Assembly: GCA_036345935.2 (NCBI GenBank)
Contig: JADWOT020000009.1
Span: 572,287-636,286 of the forward strand
Length of the DNA stretch: 64,000 bases
From: Taenia hydatigena
Taxonomy: Eukaryota > Platyhelminthes > Cestoda > Cyclophyllidea > Taeniidae
Direction of reading: 5' to 3'
The translations under genes and the position numbers were made by a program. How positions within the stretch are numbered: position 1 is the first letter of the stretch; every line of letters begins with the position of its first letter. Positions 27,501 to 37,900 of this stretch are shown here, one piece after another. Below the pieces are notes generated by a model that saw only the letters and a list, made by a program, of their open reading frames with translations, was not told the origin of the DNA and searched no databases.

Positions 27501-30500
27501 TTCCCACCCCTTTGGTGATTTTTGGAATTCGCCAGCGTTATGATGGACGAAGTAGGAAATTGGCTATGGGGTCGTGGGAACAATACGGAAGAAGAATGAG
27601 GCTATGCGATCGTCAGATATTGAACTACTCGATCTCGATCAGCACTACTAGTTACGGTATGGCTTCTAAAATACTAATGATACGCTTATAGTGGCATGCT
27701 TTTATACAGAGGAAACACGAAGCGCCCTCTGAATAGCCTAGATCCGTTTGGCTGCCTTGGTAGTACGTTGGACACAGGTGAATGTTTGAGTCCGTAAATG
27801 AATGAACATTGAGACGAATTAATCTGCCAGACATGATGCCAATTTACATGCTGGATTATTAGACGTTATCCTAGAACTTTCTTGTAGTGCGAAGAAAGCA
27901 TTTGTCAGACAGGATTCTGAAGATAACGGGTAGGCGTGTTTTAATGTCTCGTACATCCGCTGCATAAAAGGGTGGGGAGCAAACCAATCACATTTCCGGA
28001 AGCTTTGAAATCTCATTGGTTGAATTTGGTGGTGTATGATAATTAGACGCTGGAGGAATATTTGCTAGTAGCCGGGACTATTGTCATTTTCAGACCATAA
28101 ACGTGTCGAACCGACAAATTCTACATTTGGATAGACATATCCTCTTTTAGGGAAGATTGTTCCATCCGAATAAAATGTCAAAATGCCAAATGCCAAAAAT
28201 TTAAACATTTAACCAGACAGAGATTTAAGTGTTGCACAGTAACATTCAATAAATTCACTCATATCTTCTAGACGGACTCGCGTTGCTTGAAAAAAATGCT
28301 TGATTACTGATTAATCACTACCGGAGAGCTGTTTAAACTATTTTATTATTATTTTACCCTAAAGACATCTCCCCCCATCATCATCAACACCAGTTCAAAT
28401 AAGTCAAGAGATTGGGCACTTTATACACACTGTACAGTTACCACTGTTACCTTGAATGTAGCGTCCTCCTGACTTCTAATTTCAACCCGACTTGGATCAA
28501 CACTAAGGTTGACATCATTAACCACGGAAGGTGCGTGAAATTCCACGAAAGCCGGTCCTCTACCAACATTCCGCAATCTGAAAATACGCGCGATTTCTAA
28601 GCCGTAGGGCACATCTCCCAGCTTGATTCTCTTCGAGGTTGAAGTTAGCTTTGGAGGTGGAAGATGGAGCAGAACAGTCACCTGGGCTTCGACTCCTTTT
28701 AGGTGGGACGGACTTCTGAGAAAGGCTGAGAGGCTGAAAGTAACTTCTTCTGCCGCAACAATTCCTTCATTGAAGGAATATTGGTAGGTGATCTCACAGT
28801 TTTGGCAGGCGTTGGCGGATACTATGCCTTAAAGCCAACGGTGATTTAACCACAGAGCTGTCAAAATTAAGTCAAGTGAAGACCTCCGCATAAGTGGTAA
28901 AAGTAAAAGCTCGGAAAGACAGGACGACTGCACCAATTAACTTTTAGCAAGCTTAACAAATGACGTCATCCGAAAAGCCATTGGTTCAAGTTCCTTATTT
29001 TGCTCGCATGAATAGACCAATTAAAACAGGAACAAAGTAACATGCTTAAAAGGAAAAACGAATGAACATGTGCAGATCCTAAGTAAAACGCCCCTTTTTT
29101 TCGCACAAAATACTGGTTCTTTCTTGTTTAAACGGTAGATTTTGCAGATGCTTCAAAACAGATGTATCTGCTACGTTTCTCTCCGTGTCTCTCACATGGC
29201 TTTGTAGTAAAGAGATAAGTTTGCTGCGTTTTCTGCGTAATAGAAGATAAATTACTGAATTGAACCTCTTAAAATTAAAAGTTGAATAAAACCTATCAAG
29301 TTGATAAAAATTGCAGCATACCTAATTCCGGATGAATTTTTAGACCTTCCCATTTGCTGTTTGAAGTCCACTTGAAGTGCACAGGCACATTTAGATGATT
29401 CATCAAACAAACGAATTCTCTTAGACCATCCACCGATATCAGACATGTAGGTCCGCTTAGAGGTTTCATTGAGATCTCATTTGGATATATGCCTAAATAT
29501 GGAAGTTCTGCCTGGGCTTTCACCTTGATGCAGTTGAAAGGAGTTCCGTCAACTTGGAGGTTAAGAAGACTGAAAGCAGATGAATTAGGGACTGTAGCAT
29601 AGATTCACCTCCTTAAGCTGTCTACCTACCTACACGAATACATGCCTTTTTACCCATCTTCCCTCGCCAAATGTGATAAACGCGTCGCGCATTTTACGTT
29701 GTTTATGGTTTGCTAGGCTTCTGCTGAGAAATGGTTTTCGCATCCTCCAAAGTTTGTTAAACTAGTTAATATGTCATCGACTGTCTCCAAACGATCTGCT
29801 CACTACGCCACATCTCTAAGGCACGCACAACGTCACCTTCTCCCCTCTTATAAAGATTGTACTTGGCATATTTTTAATGGCACAAAGCGGTTGTGCGCGA
29901 CATCCATCGTTTGAAAGTCCTACAACTCAAAGGCAAGCAAAGCGGAAGGCTTTTTCCATGTCAGGTGAGCCTTTATAATCAACCGATCAGAAGCAAGCCC
30001 CATTCTTACAGGATAACACAATACCCAAAGCCACTCAAACCGTCATCGGCGGCTGGATTTAGACCAAAGGGTATATGGGTAAGATGGAAGCGAAAGTGAC
30101 AGCACCTAGATATGAGGAACTTAGAAAATGCATTACTACTACAGGTAAGGTTGTTTCCTTGGGAAATGGACAAATTCGTTTGACTATATCCTCTCTAATC
30201 TCTTACTTACCCACGAAATACTCCTGAGGATTGCGGTGATACAGATATCTCAAAATCGTGACTACCATGGGGTGAAATCGCATGACTTGTGTCACCTTTT
30301 ATTGTTACTTGGTAATCATCTGAATGTAACTTCACCAAAACCTGCTCATTTTGACAATTCTTGATCTTCAGTGCTTTGGATGCTGACGTATTCAAGCACA
30401 CCATTCCAAAATCAAGTAATCGCGGATCTGAAATTACACCAAACTTTCCTGTATGCCCTTCCTTACGGATTATTTTGTTTTCTTCATGGTCTATCCTAGT

Positions 30501-31601
30501 ACATCTACACACATTGAAGTTGCACATTATAAAATCTTACCTATATTTGTTCCGATCACCACGAAACCGCTTGATTTTGAGAAAATTTTCAGTGTCTTCT
30601 TGGTTTGTGGATCCAACTGATGTCGTCACATTTCCAATCACACTCAACAGTATCGTCTGGTGGACATTTAAACTTTTCCCAAAGATGGACAACTTTGTTT
30701 GATATGAGAGCAATCCTAGCCAGGTAAAAGTTAATTTAGGCTTTAGAACAAATTACCCAGTTGCTTTGGAGCAAAGACTATTAAGATAATTTTGAAGTTA
30801 TCAGGTTCCACACTTCCTTCGAAGGGTTCAAAATGGAAATGGGCAATTTTTGAGAACTGAAATTTTACAGAAAGGCGCTTAGAATTATTCCTGATAATAA
30901 GATGCTTTTTTATGCATTTTTGAATCATGCAGCAGCCAAAATTAAGGGTTTTGAGGCTAGTTGAGTCTGATAATGCGGATTCCGCTTGAAGTGTCACCGA
31001 CAATGCTTCAAAGATGACAGAGAAAGGGACTTTTAATACCCTTGTGTCACAGATGGTGTTGTCACCTAAAAGATAATTTAAAGCAGTAAAGTGGTCTGGC
31101 TCTGGGGTTAAAAAGTGCATTTTGCGTTAAGAGAACTGTGGAATGGTAATATCGAATGATGCAGATAAATATTCTGAAAATATATCTGCTACCTAGCCTT
31201 CCATAAGCAATCTCAATGTAGCCGGAAATGGTAACGGAGTCAATTGCTTTTTGTTGCGAAATAAACCCCTTTTCTTTGAAAGGAACAGATGCATGGCACG
31301 CAAAATTTAGCAGAATGCTATCCTGAGGGCTTAATCTTCCCGATTTCGGAGACACTGTTAAGTTTATCAATGGTTTCTTTGGTGTCTTATAATAGAGGGC
31401 ATAAAGTTAATATCTTACTTCGCTATGCCTTGTGATACGGATAGAAAAATCCAAGTTCTGTGTAGAACAATTATGTAGATATGCGGTGGTTTTTGACATT
31501 TCATCAAAAAACGCCGATGGAAAAATGATTGATTGCAAAGGCTTTTCTTTTAACTGGGAGGCTTTGGGTTTTAACTTATACAGATCCATACAGATACTAA
31601 A
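12548..31601 (-). CDS. CFAP47: Cilia- and flagella-associated protein 47 (CFAP47/CHDC2-like)
   Basis: Large axonemal protein of motile cilia and sperm flagella, related to hydin by its repeated ASH/MSP-type immunoglobulin-like domains. At least 34 exons were assembled; nearly all junctions are phase-consistent, giving roughly 2570 aa against about 3190 in human. Order: ASH repeats; a Trp/His-rich central block including YIDYLDWIRNGRPCGCDDLF; a calponin-homology domain (about residues 1236-1390); further ASH repeats (SEAGKSQSFNIFFTNPF, TSEAGGMWIFPIRFEATL); and the typical C-terminus ending TEWMYELIAEALS. The probable start is the ATG at 31587-31589, 12 bases inside an exon with a very good acceptor (TTTTCGTTTTAG). 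Upstream exons, or a trans-spliced leader, are therefore possible. The N-terminus appears several hundred residues shorter than in human. One junction (after the 21.2-21.66 kb exon) remains unresolved. Its 5' end faces the TRIM cluster and PHC. Confidence 0.93.
13202..13224 (-). other. Apparent 23-base intron of CFAP47
   Basis: GTAAGATCTAGCACCCTTACTAG separates ...KKLRLDSRE from EVYATSRAPAKF, two blocks adjacent in the family. Without removal the frame meets TAA at once. The phase (2) fits. An indel or an alternative splice pair giving a larger intron is not excluded. Confidence 0.55.
17369..17402 (-). other. 34-base intron of CFAP47
   Basis: GTGGGA...CCCTAG between ...PWRCELG and KYVGVVEVVNPS; phase 2 both sides, restoring an ASH-type strand order. 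Confidence 0.82.
22432..22952 (-). other. CFAP47: CFAP47 calponin-homology (CH) domain exons
   Basis: Two exons, 22740-22952 and 22432-22677. They encode LLQWINGSM, then KVKNFHEDLASGLALAAVI, then HNAVQVVKALRLMQLDVDLT and a NVLHMMLVLSRLNRLLPEY end. This is the CH pattern (W-I/L-N, D-L-xx-G-L-x-L-xx-V, NA...V) as found once in CFAP47. The preceding and following sequence (IQSTISFAGYITF / LNLTNPTNQPLRYQC) matches the family's layout. Confidence 0.9.
23176..31601 (-). other. CFAP47: CFAP47 N-terminal exon block (ASH repeats)
   Basis: Exons on the minus strand: 31419-31601, 31193-31385, 30757-31101, 30541-30715, 30211-30504, 29322-29569, 28451-28827, 25758-26108, 25278-25448, 24949-25117, 24606-24899, 24235-24514, 24033-24164, 23760-23978, 23176-23461. 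All phases agree from one to the next. The 25758 donor would be a GC rather than GT site. ASH-type signatures include DFGMVCLNTSASKALKIKN, IFRLRNVGRGPAFVEF, DSFTIKNVSPVPARIEFEF and a YPFSVTFSHGKG junction. The 26109-28450 intron (2.3 kb) is the largest and I see no exon in it. Confidence 0.85.
30505..30540 (-). other. 36-base intron of CFAP47
   Basis: GTAAGA...TGTAG between ...RGDRNKY and CTRIDHEENK; phase 2 on both sides. The same length as the second NFS1 intron. Confidence 0.8.
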
Positions 31602-32245
31602 ACGAAAAAGGGGGCTGAAAATGTAAGAAGGCAAAAATAACAGATTTTCTGGACAAATCCAAGTGCTGCTGTAAGAAAAATAGGACCGCTTCAAAACCAT
31701 TTCACGCCATTAATCAGATAACTAAGCTCAAAAGACAAATTTGTACTAAAATAACTTAATAAGGTAAACCACATTTTAACTATGCAAAAAATGTAGCTTG
31801 TGAACTACTGCGTGACCATTTTAGTGCACAGATGAGTAGGACGCGTCAAATGAGCATTCTTTACATTGGGTAAATTATCACTTCTACAATTTTAAAACAG
31901 CATATTTGGAATATTTGTTTGGTTACTATTTACATAAGGTCATTTGTCGGTGCAATAAAACGAATGCTTGTGGATTTTTTGGAATAAAAGGCTTAGAGCA
32001 TAGACGAAGCAAGCAAAAGAAGGGGCAAAAACATGCAATCACCTTAGAGAATTTTAAGCAATTAAGCAGTGCTTCTATTATACAAAAATTAGTGTGTGTT
32101 TTAAATTTGTGTTGGGCTGCTTAATGTAAGAAATTAATTATATAACCTAATGGCAACTTACAAACAAACCAAAGGCAAACCAAATTTGCAATTAGAAGGA
32201 ACTAAAGCTAAAAAATAATGCTTCCAGATTCACACATCTAGAGGT
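31602..32245. other. AT-rich spacer upstream of CFAP47
   Basis: No coding signal on either strand and no repeat recognised. This is the presumed CFAP47 promoter side of the divergent interval. The TRIM cluster begins at its right end. Confidence 0.4.
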
Positions 32246-32427
32246 TGTAGCGTCCCGAGGCTCCCTCGAAGGCAAAAGAAGGCAGAATGCTGGAGTGGAA
32301 TATATATATTCAACGAACAGAGGGAAATAGGCTGCTGGCATGGCTCGAAGACCAGACCACGCAGCTAGGGCAGTACGGCCACCTATGTGACCCTAATCAA
32401 AACCGGTAGTTCAAACAAAGTATTATA
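32246..32427 (+). mobile_element. TRIM LTR, copy 1 (plus, divergent)
   Basis: Begins TGTAGCGTCCCGAGGCTCCC and runs about 182 bases to AGTATTATA, where other copies end in TTACA. It shares the internal blocks GGCAAAAGAAGGCA, GCTGCTGGCATGG and CACGCAGCTAGGGCA with the other copies. It carries more substitutions than copies 3 and 4. No flanking target duplication is visible. Confidence 0.8.
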
Positions 32428-32477
32428 ATAACACTAGGGCAGAATATGTACTCACTGGGCGGACAAAATGAAGCTGC

Positions 32478-33195
32478 TGCAGTACTTTGTTTGTTAGAAC
32501 TGCTGGTTTCTGTCAAGGTCACGGAGGTGGCCGTACTGCCCTAGCTGCGTGGGCTGGCCTCCGGGCCATGCCAGCAGCCTATTTCCCTCCGTCCGGTGAA
32601 TATGTATATTCTAACCCAGCATTCTGCTTTCTTTTGCCTTCGAGGAAAGCAGTCGGAAAGCGGACCCGACTGTATAGGGTTACTCTCCCGATCTCTACCG
32701 CCTGCGGCATGTTGCAGCGGTGCGAAGGAAGTGCATGTGCTATGGATGGGCCACGAACGACGTCCACCTCCAGCATCTACCCCTTCTCCGTGTTCTACAA
32801 GAAAGCTATCTACAACTGAAGCGACACTAGCCATGGACCACCTGGAAAGTTTCGTTTCAAAGATTACCCCTATTATACTTGTTTAAGAAGATCGGCGTGC
32901 TAACGCTTTCTACGGACATACTGATGGTCGGCAGAACCACTTTTTCCGAATTTTGTTTCCAAGCTAGACGAAACTCGAGGTGCAATGCACTGTCAAGAGG
33001 GATCACTGACGTTGGTGTCAAGCATCGCCTCAATCGCGTCGAATGTTGGCGACTGGCATGTTTAGCTCGTGGGTGCTTCTTGCAGCACTGAGTATGTTGT
33101 GATGGCTGACACGGGAAGTGTGCCAAGGGGCGCACCGGGGAAGACGCTCGAAAGAGGAGAGGGCAATGTAGTACTTTGTTTGTTAGAACTGTTGG
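32478..33195 (-). mobile_element. TRIM-like LTR element B (minus), 5' LTR truncated
   Basis: The 3' LTR is 32478 to ~32645 in reverse orientation, lacking the first ~15 bases. The internal region is ~32650-33166 (about 516 bp). Only the last 29 bases of the 5' LTR remain at 33167-33195, where element A begins. The internal sequence is the inverted copy of element A's internal region, with the same first bases after the LTR (TTGCCCTCTCCTCTTTCGAG). No gag/pol reading frame is present, as expected of a TRIM. A primer-binding site and polypurine tract could not be assigned. Confidence 0.75.
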
Positions 33196-34076
33196 TGTAG
33201 CGTCCCGAGGCTCCCTTAAGGCAAAAGAAGGCAAAGTGGCGGGGTAGAATACATATATTCACCGAACAGAGGGGAAAAGGCTGCTGGCATGGCCCGGAGG
33301 CCAGCCCACGCAGCTAGGGCAATATGGCCACCTCTATGACCTTGACAGAAAACGGCAGTTCTAACAACCAAAGTATTACATTGCCCTCTCCTCTTTCGAG
33401 CGTCGTCACCGACGCGCCCCTCGGTTATCTCCCGCGTAAGCCATCACAACATACTCAGTGCTGCAAGAAGCACCCACGAGCTAACCATGCCAGTCGCCAA
33501 CATTCGACGCGATTGAGGCGATGCTTGACACCAACGTCAGTGATCCCTCTTGGCAGTGCATTGCACTTCGAGTTTCGTTTGGCTTGGAAACAAGCTTCAG
33601 AATAAGTGGTTCAGCCAACCATCAGTATGCCCGTAGGGGGGAGCGTTAGCGCGCCGATCTCCTTAAGCAAGTAGATATTAGGGGTAATCTTTGGAACGAA
33701 ACTTTCCAGGTGGTCCATGGCTAGTGTTGCTTCAGTTGTAGATAGCTTTCTTGTAGAACGCGGAGAAGGGGTAGATGCTGGAGGTGGACGTCGTTCGTGG
33801 CCCATCCATAGCACATGCACTTCCTTCGCACCGCTGCAACATGCCGCAGGCGGTAGAGATCGGGATAGACACCTATAGAGTTGGGTCCGCTTTCCGCGTC
33901 CCGAGGCTCCCTTAAGGCAAAAGAAGGCAAAGTGGCGGGGTAGAATACATATATTCACCGGACAGAGGGGAAAAGGCTGCTGGCATGGCCCGGAGGCCAG
34001 CCCACGCAGCTAGGGCAATATGGCCACCTCTATGACCTTGACAGAAAACGGCAGTTCTAACAATTAAAGTATTACA
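33196..34076 (+). mobile_element. TRIM-like LTR element A, two LTRs
   Basis: The 5' LTR is 33196-33380 (185 bp, TGTAG...TTACA) and the 3' LTR is 33896-34076, which is nearly identical but lacks the first TGTA. They flank a 515-bp internal region. The total of 881 bp with no protease/reverse transcriptase frame fits a terminal-repeat retrotransposon in miniature. It would need enzymes supplied in trans. High LTR-LTR similarity, judged by eye, suggests fairly recent insertion or gene conversion. Confidence 0.8.
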
Positions 34077-34237
34077 GTTGGCTTCTGTCAAGGTCACAGA
34101 GGTGGCCGTACTGCCCTAGCTGCGTGGGCTGGCCTCCGGGCCATGTCAGCAGCCTATTTCCCTCTGTCCGGTGAATATATGTATTCTACCCTGCCACTTT
34201 GCCTAAGTTTGCTTTAAGGGAGCCTCGGGACGCTACA
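34077..34237 (-). mobile_element. TRIM LTR, copy 5 (minus, truncated)
   Basis: An inverted LTR running from the abutting end of element A to GGGACGCTACA at 34237. The ~25 bases at its 3' end (the TGTAGTACTTTG... side on the plus strand) are missing at the junction, as also happened at the A/B junction. Confidence 0.8.
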
Positions 34238-34352
34238 TAATAACAGTTAACATTTCCATATCAGGAGTAGTAAAGGGAAGGTGGAAAAGAGGGAGAAAAT
34301 TCCACAGATTGCACACTATTTTTTGCAATTTTTGCATTTTTTATAGTGTCAG

Positions 34353-34537
34353 TGTAGTACTTTGTTTGTTAGAACTGCTGGTTTCTGTCAAGGACACAGA
34401 GGTAGCCATATTGCCCTAGCTGCGTGGACTGGCCTCTGGGCCACGCCAGCAGTCGTTTTCCCTTTGTCCGGTGAATATATGTATTCTATCCTGCCACTTT
34501 GCCTTCTTTTGCCTTAAGGGAACCTCGGGACGCTAGA
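34353..34537 (-). mobile_element. Solo TRIM LTR with 5-bp target duplication
   Basis: A complete 185-bp LTR in reverse orientation, with GTCAG immediately before (34348-34352) and GTCAG immediately after (34538-34542). Five-base target-site duplication is the hallmark of LTR retrotransposon integrase. A lone LTR with intact duplication indicates LTR-LTR recombination after insertion. Confidence 0.87.
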
Positions 34538-34906
34538 GTCAGCTACAAAAGTTATGCATTTATTTCAACTTAGCTAAATATGCTACACCGCCTTGCATTT
34601 TAAAAGCATTCTGCACAAATAGTTTGATAAAATGGATTTTTGTCTTCACATTTTTGAACTAACTGTGCAGCTGTTAATTTAATTATTTGCCATTTTACGA
34701 ATTGTTTGGCATTCATCAGTGTTGTACGAGGTATAATAGTAGCTTTGTTACAAGCTAATATTGTTGCTTTTTAACCGTCGTGACTGTACTAATGCCATTG
34801 TTTGAAATCATTCTAATTTTGAGCGCGTCTTATTGAAAGCCGGAATTGTTTAAGTTTTCTCTGGTAGTGAGGCTCGCTTTAATGCTGCAACAATCCATTT
34901 TCGTTA
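34538..34906 (+). promoter_or_regulatory. Presumed PHC promoter/5'UTR region
   Basis: About 370 bp between the last LTR and the PHC start codon. AT-rich, with no recognised motif of note. A spliced 5'UTR is possible. Any PHC promoter must lie here or within the LTR cluster. Confidence 0.35.
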
Positions 34907-37900
34907 ATGGAAACGGCTAATGCTGAGCGTCCTATAAGTGGCAATTACGATGAAAATAATGGAAATGAGCCGGATATTCAACTGCCTTTGTCGGTTGAAT
35001 GCTCGGAGAAATCTCCCTACGAACAGGGTTCTCCTCCAATTTGCTACGTTGATCTAGGTGGTCATAAATCAACTGAGTTAGACTTCCAGGTTAGTTTGTC
35101 GCTCGCTTCATAAGTGGCGTATTTTTTGCTGCCCATCAAGAGTATCTAGCACCAATTAATTAAATGCCATTATTGTTATTCAGCTGGTTTATTCAACCTT
35201 TCAATGGATGCAAGGATCTAATCAACCATTTAGCTTGTTTTTGGAATGATTTTATTATTATGCTTCGAGGCAATGCTAGGCCGAATTTGCTTTAAATATT
35301 GAAATTTCTCCGTTAGGAGCATCAATCTTCTGTTGACTCTCACCTTTGCGATTCTCCACCCGAATTAACTCGAAATGATAGAGTTTCTGAAAGTAAAGAA
35401 GCGGACAAAGCGGGTCCTTCCCTTTTCAATGTTGTCGTTTTAAACTCTGCCGAACAGTCTAGCTTGATCGTCAAGGATGGAGACGCTGATGAATGTGCCT
35501 CAATTATTTCAGCCCCTGCAGAATGTGTCGTCTCTTCTTCTGTTGTTCAGGTTGGTTCCGGTTCTGCAAATGCGTAAATCTTCGGGACTGTTTTGAACAG
35601 TAAAGTGGGGTTCATGTCCATCTTCTTACAAATTTAGGACCAGAAAAACACAACGACGACCTTGGTTCCCGGTCCCCTAATAAATTGCCCCCCGAGCGAT
35701 AAAGCGGAGAATACGCGCGTGGTTGTTGATGTCGAGAAGGTGGCAATGGAAATTGATGATGACGACGATGTTGACGATCGGCCCTTAGTTTTGGATCTTG
35801 GTGATGCTGTCAGCACCCCCTCCCCGGCTGAATCTCCTGCGCCTCGTAAGCTGCTTTTGGGAATCTTAGCTGTAACCCAGTGAATCGATCTTGTTTAATG
35901 ATTCCCGACTGTCTCATTCCAGCTGTTGTAATAGTTTCTGAGGAAACGCCGGGTACATTTAGAAGACCCCCTCCTCCACCAAAAGCCTCTCCTAGATCGG
36001 CTCCCAAGGTCTCTTCAGTTGCGTCGACCACGTCCACTACAGTTACAATCACTTCCACTCCCGCCCATCGTGTACAAAAGCCCATCCGTCCTTTCATTCC
36101 CCAACATTTTAACTCGTGAGTTCCTTATTAGTAATTGAATTTTGCATCCACTAAACTCATTCTTTGAATTTGATACGTTCATAGCTCCGTCCATTGTATC
36201 GTATTTCTGCATGATATTTCTCCTATCTCTCTTGATGAAGTGTCATTTTCTAGCCCACCCAAATCTGATAACCACCTCGTTTTACTTAACTCCGTTCTCC
36301 ATTTGTAAGATCTAAAGTATCACCACCAGGCGGGTTGTTGAGGTACCTTAGTGCATTGTCGTTGCTATTGGCCACATTGGTAACCGGAGGTCGTTTCATT
36401 TGTAAGCATGAAAGAGAGATTGATTCACGGCGTTGTATTTGAGAATTATGGGATTGATTAAACTGACCCCACCTTGGACTGTGATAAACCGAGCGTCTCC
36501 ACCCTCACGAGCTTGTGTGCTCCCCTTTGGCCGTTTGATTCTTTTTAAATCCCATTGGTCTTTTATTAATGAACCACCTGCGCCGTGCATGCATTGATCT
36601 GCGCTTCTTATGCGAATCCCCTTCAATCAACTATCCCGCTGGAAATCCTTTTTTTTTTCATGAAGTATTTCATTTAGCAGTTATTCGGTCAATTCTGAGA
36701 TACTCCTCAAGGTTGGCATTGGACGTGTCGACACTAGCCCAGCCGGAGCCCCAAGCCAAAAACGAAAGACCTAGATTTACATTCGAAATAAACATTATTT
36801 GATTGGTCTCCGCCCTTTTATAGACTGGAGGGCAGCAGTGGTAGTCACGTGTCCACCACAGTGCCGATCAGCCCGCCATCAGCATCGCACCACCTGACTG
36901 CACCCTCTCTCGCAGCGACGACAATTCGATTGCAGACACTTCCCTCGCAGCCACCGCCTCTGCCTCCACCACCGGGACCGTCGACGCCATCGGCGGCCGC
37001 GAGTCCTCAACAAACCAACGGTGTACAGTTTATGTCCGTCCTCACTCCGCCTCCCTCTGTTTCCTCCGCGGTCTCGCCCTCGCCTATCCACCTCTTTAAT
37101 CTCGCTGCTATGCCTGGCTATCTCAGTGGGTCTTTCTTCTTTTTTTTTCACCTTATTGGATTATTTAATACTGTAAGGCAGATTTTCTGGGTAAAACCTA
37201 CCGTTATACTTGACTAGGCCATCGAACAGACTATTTCGTATTGGTATTGATATTCACTATCCTCTCAGAGAATTATCTTGCATTTAAAGAAACAGGTCGC
37301 TGCTATGCCTAGTCACTCCATTGAGTTGACTCCACGTCATTTCCTGATTAAGTCACACAATGCGCATTATCACAAAAACTCAGTAATTATCTCAATGTGG
37401 CTAATTAAGGGACCGGATTTAGTGAGTAATGTGGGTCGTTCTGGCGCCTATCTACCTCGATGGGTCACCGTAGCACCACTTTCCCATTGTCATTCCTTCG
37501 TCGTGTTTGATACTGGCACTCCTCGTTAATGTTTTGCTGCAGGGTTAGACGATAGTATTGGTGCTCTACCGAGTTATCTCATTATGCTTGCCCACCTCTG
37601 ACTTATTGTTTGATCTTTATTCGAATGTTATTTGTATTGTCTCATTTGACACTCGCAGTTAGTCATAGGGCAATAAATCAGTGTTTTTAGGCCGTTTTTA
37701 TGTTGTGACGGAGGGCTAGGAGGGGCGAGCTTTAAAAGCTGATTTCCCTTGCCTTTTAATTCGATGTCTCCTTCTCTTTTTTTCTGTTTTTGTGAGTTAT
37801 ACTTTTTTTCATGATAATTCATAGACAAGTTACAATGAGTGTGATCACTTCCCGGCCCTTTGATCTCCCACGTGACGCACGGCTAGCTAGTTCGTGATCA

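Larger units (their letters stand above)
32478..34076. repeat. Near-palindrome formed by two inverted TRIM copies
   Basis: The left arm (32478 to ~33166) is the inverted copy of the right arm (~33381 to 34076). About 215 bp in the centre contain the 5' LTR of element A. Arm lengths match within a few bases and most blocks are identical by eye. Transcripts crossing it would fold into a long hairpin. Confidence 0.8.

Noticed and set aside
32487..33958. Several 60-125-codon frames within the LTR cluster
   Set aside because: They lie within LTR or internal TRIM sequence, occur as mirror copies on both strands and encode no gag, protease, integrase or reverse transcriptase motif.
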